A DNA stretch of 5,248 nucleotides from Thermotogae bacterium (GTDB lineage: Bacteria; Thermotogota; Thermotogae; Thermotogales; DSM-5069), in assembly GCA_003641785.1 (NCBI GenBank), contig QNAO01000084.1, positions 1 to 5,248 on the forward strand, given 5' to 3'. Position 1 is the stretch's first letter, and each line of letters begins with the position of its first letter. This document shows, one piece after another, positions 4,959 through 5,248 of this stretch. A program made the translations under genes and the position numbers. The notes under the pieces are model-generated. The model ran no database searches, had not been told where the DNA came from, and was given only the letters and a program-made list of their open reading frames with translations.

Positions 4959-5000
4959 CAATCAGGCATGGAATCTGAATTTATTTCCGATTTTTGCTAT
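4932..5000. repeat. 10-base inverted repeat flanking the livK promoter
   Basis: On the minus strand ATAGCAAAAA (5000-4991) is the exact complement of TTTTTGCTAT (4941-4932); the arms' centres are 59 bases apart. The right arm covers the end of the spacer and the first bases of the -10; the left arm lies upstream of the -35. A related TAGCAA recurs at 4907-4902. This could be a pair of regulator sites acting at a distance. As an RNA stem it would have an unhelpfully long loop and would not be on the liv transcript. Confidence 0.4.
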
Positions 5001-5039
5001 TTAGTAAGTGAATGTTTTCTCGTGTAGGTGTGATTTTCT

Positions 5040-5081
5040 GATATCAATCTCGAGAACAACGTGTGGAAAAGAAATCAATCT
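5040..5081. repeat. Short direct repeat AGATTGATWTC between the peptide-transporter gene and livK
   Basis: AGATTGATTTC (5081-5071) and AGATTGATATC (5050-5040) on the minus strand match at 10 of 11 bases, 31 bases apart, which is about three helical turns. They lie 80-120 bases before the liv -35. GAAAT (5087-5083) and ATTTC (5075-5071) followed by TTTT form a very weak terminator-like hairpin over the first copy. No better terminator for the peptide-transporter gene is visible. Confidence 0.25.
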
Positions 5082-5085
5082 AATT

Positions 5086-5248
5086 TCATTTGTGAAGATG
5101 GCAAGCAACGAAGTGCCCTTTCTCGGTTTCTATCAGTTGAGGCTCGATAGCAGAGCACTCTTCGCTCGCAACGCTGCATCTGGGATGAAACCGGCACCCG
5201 GATGGGGGGTTCACAGGATCTGGAACTTCCCCTTGAGGTAGGGATTTC
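5086..5248 (-). CDS. Peptide ABC transporter ATP-binding protein, C-terminal fragment (DppF/OppF type)
   Basis: The first base of the fragment completes a codon outside the window; then 53 codons run to TGA at 5088-5086, with the 5' part of the gene missing. The sequence is the C-terminal extension specific to oligopeptide/dipeptide transporter ATPases (oligo_HPY domain). GEVPDPVNPPSGC is at fragment residues 6-18, RFHPRC at 19-24, then a third Cys at 31 and GHFVACHLH near the end with Cys49. The GEVP-x-P-x-NPPSGC wording is typical of the DppF/OppF member rather than DppD/OppD. The four Cys are conserved in the family, and in a mycobacterial Dpp transporter the equivalent region has been reported to hold a [4Fe-4S] cluster. 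The ATPase core is outside the window. It ends 277 bases before livK in the same direction and is probably the last gene of a peptide-uptake operon. Confidence 0.9.
   Translation of the reverse strand, partial: KSLPQGEVPDPVNPPSGCRFHPRCSVASEECSAIEPQLIETEKGHFVACHLHK

Noticed and set aside
5008..5241. Plus-strand ORF of 77 codons at the right edge
   Set aside because: It is antisense to the peptide-transporter ATPase tail, whose PPSGCRFHPRC and GHFVACHL motifs settle the strand.

Overview
The window is mostly one complete branched-chain/hydrophobic amino acid ABC importer operon, read entirely from the minus strand in the order livK-livH-livM-livG-livF (4808 down to 241). A piece of another gene lies at each edge. 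At the right edge is the last 53 codons of a DppF/OppF-type peptide-transporter ATPase (5248 to 5086, minus). At the left edge is the first 27 codons of an unidentified gene (83 to 1, minus). I see no plus-strand gene, RNA gene, mobile element or CRISPR array.

The source is probably a thermophilic or moderately thermophilic bacterium of Thermotogota type, held with moderate confidence. The reasons are the compact K-H-M-G-F order with overlapping genes, strong GGGGGTGA/GAGGTG-type ribosome binding sites, Lys/Glu-rich proteins, and a binding protein with an ordinary Sec signal peptide and no lipobox Cys. The last point argues for an envelope with a periplasm-like space rather than a Gram-positive cell. 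No taxonomic marker gene is present.

Layout, in transcription order. 5248-5086: end of the peptide-transporter ATPase. 5085-4809: a 277-base control region with a good sigma-A promoter (TTGACT, 18 bases, extended TATATT), operator-like inverted repeats, and a leader of about 114 bases. The leader holds a 7-bp hairpin, a segment complementary to the livK ribosome binding site, and two short ORFs that end in an ATGA overlap with livK. 4808-3552: livK. 3531-3511: a GC-rich intercistronic hairpin. 3483-2629: livH. 2621-1650: livM. 1669-911: livG. 945-241: livF. 240-84: an intergenic stretch with a possible tiny hydrophobic peptide ORF, a weak terminator and a possible promoter for the next gene.

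How the genes work together: LivK binds the ligand outside the cytoplasmic membrane and delivers it to a LivH-LivM permease heterodimer, which is driven by the LivG-LivF ATPase pair. The two ATPases look asymmetric: one composite ATP site has all canonical motifs and the other is degenerate. The main transporter is a known family. The less ordinary material is the livK leader and operator region, the degenerate LivG signature, and the small ORF behind livF.
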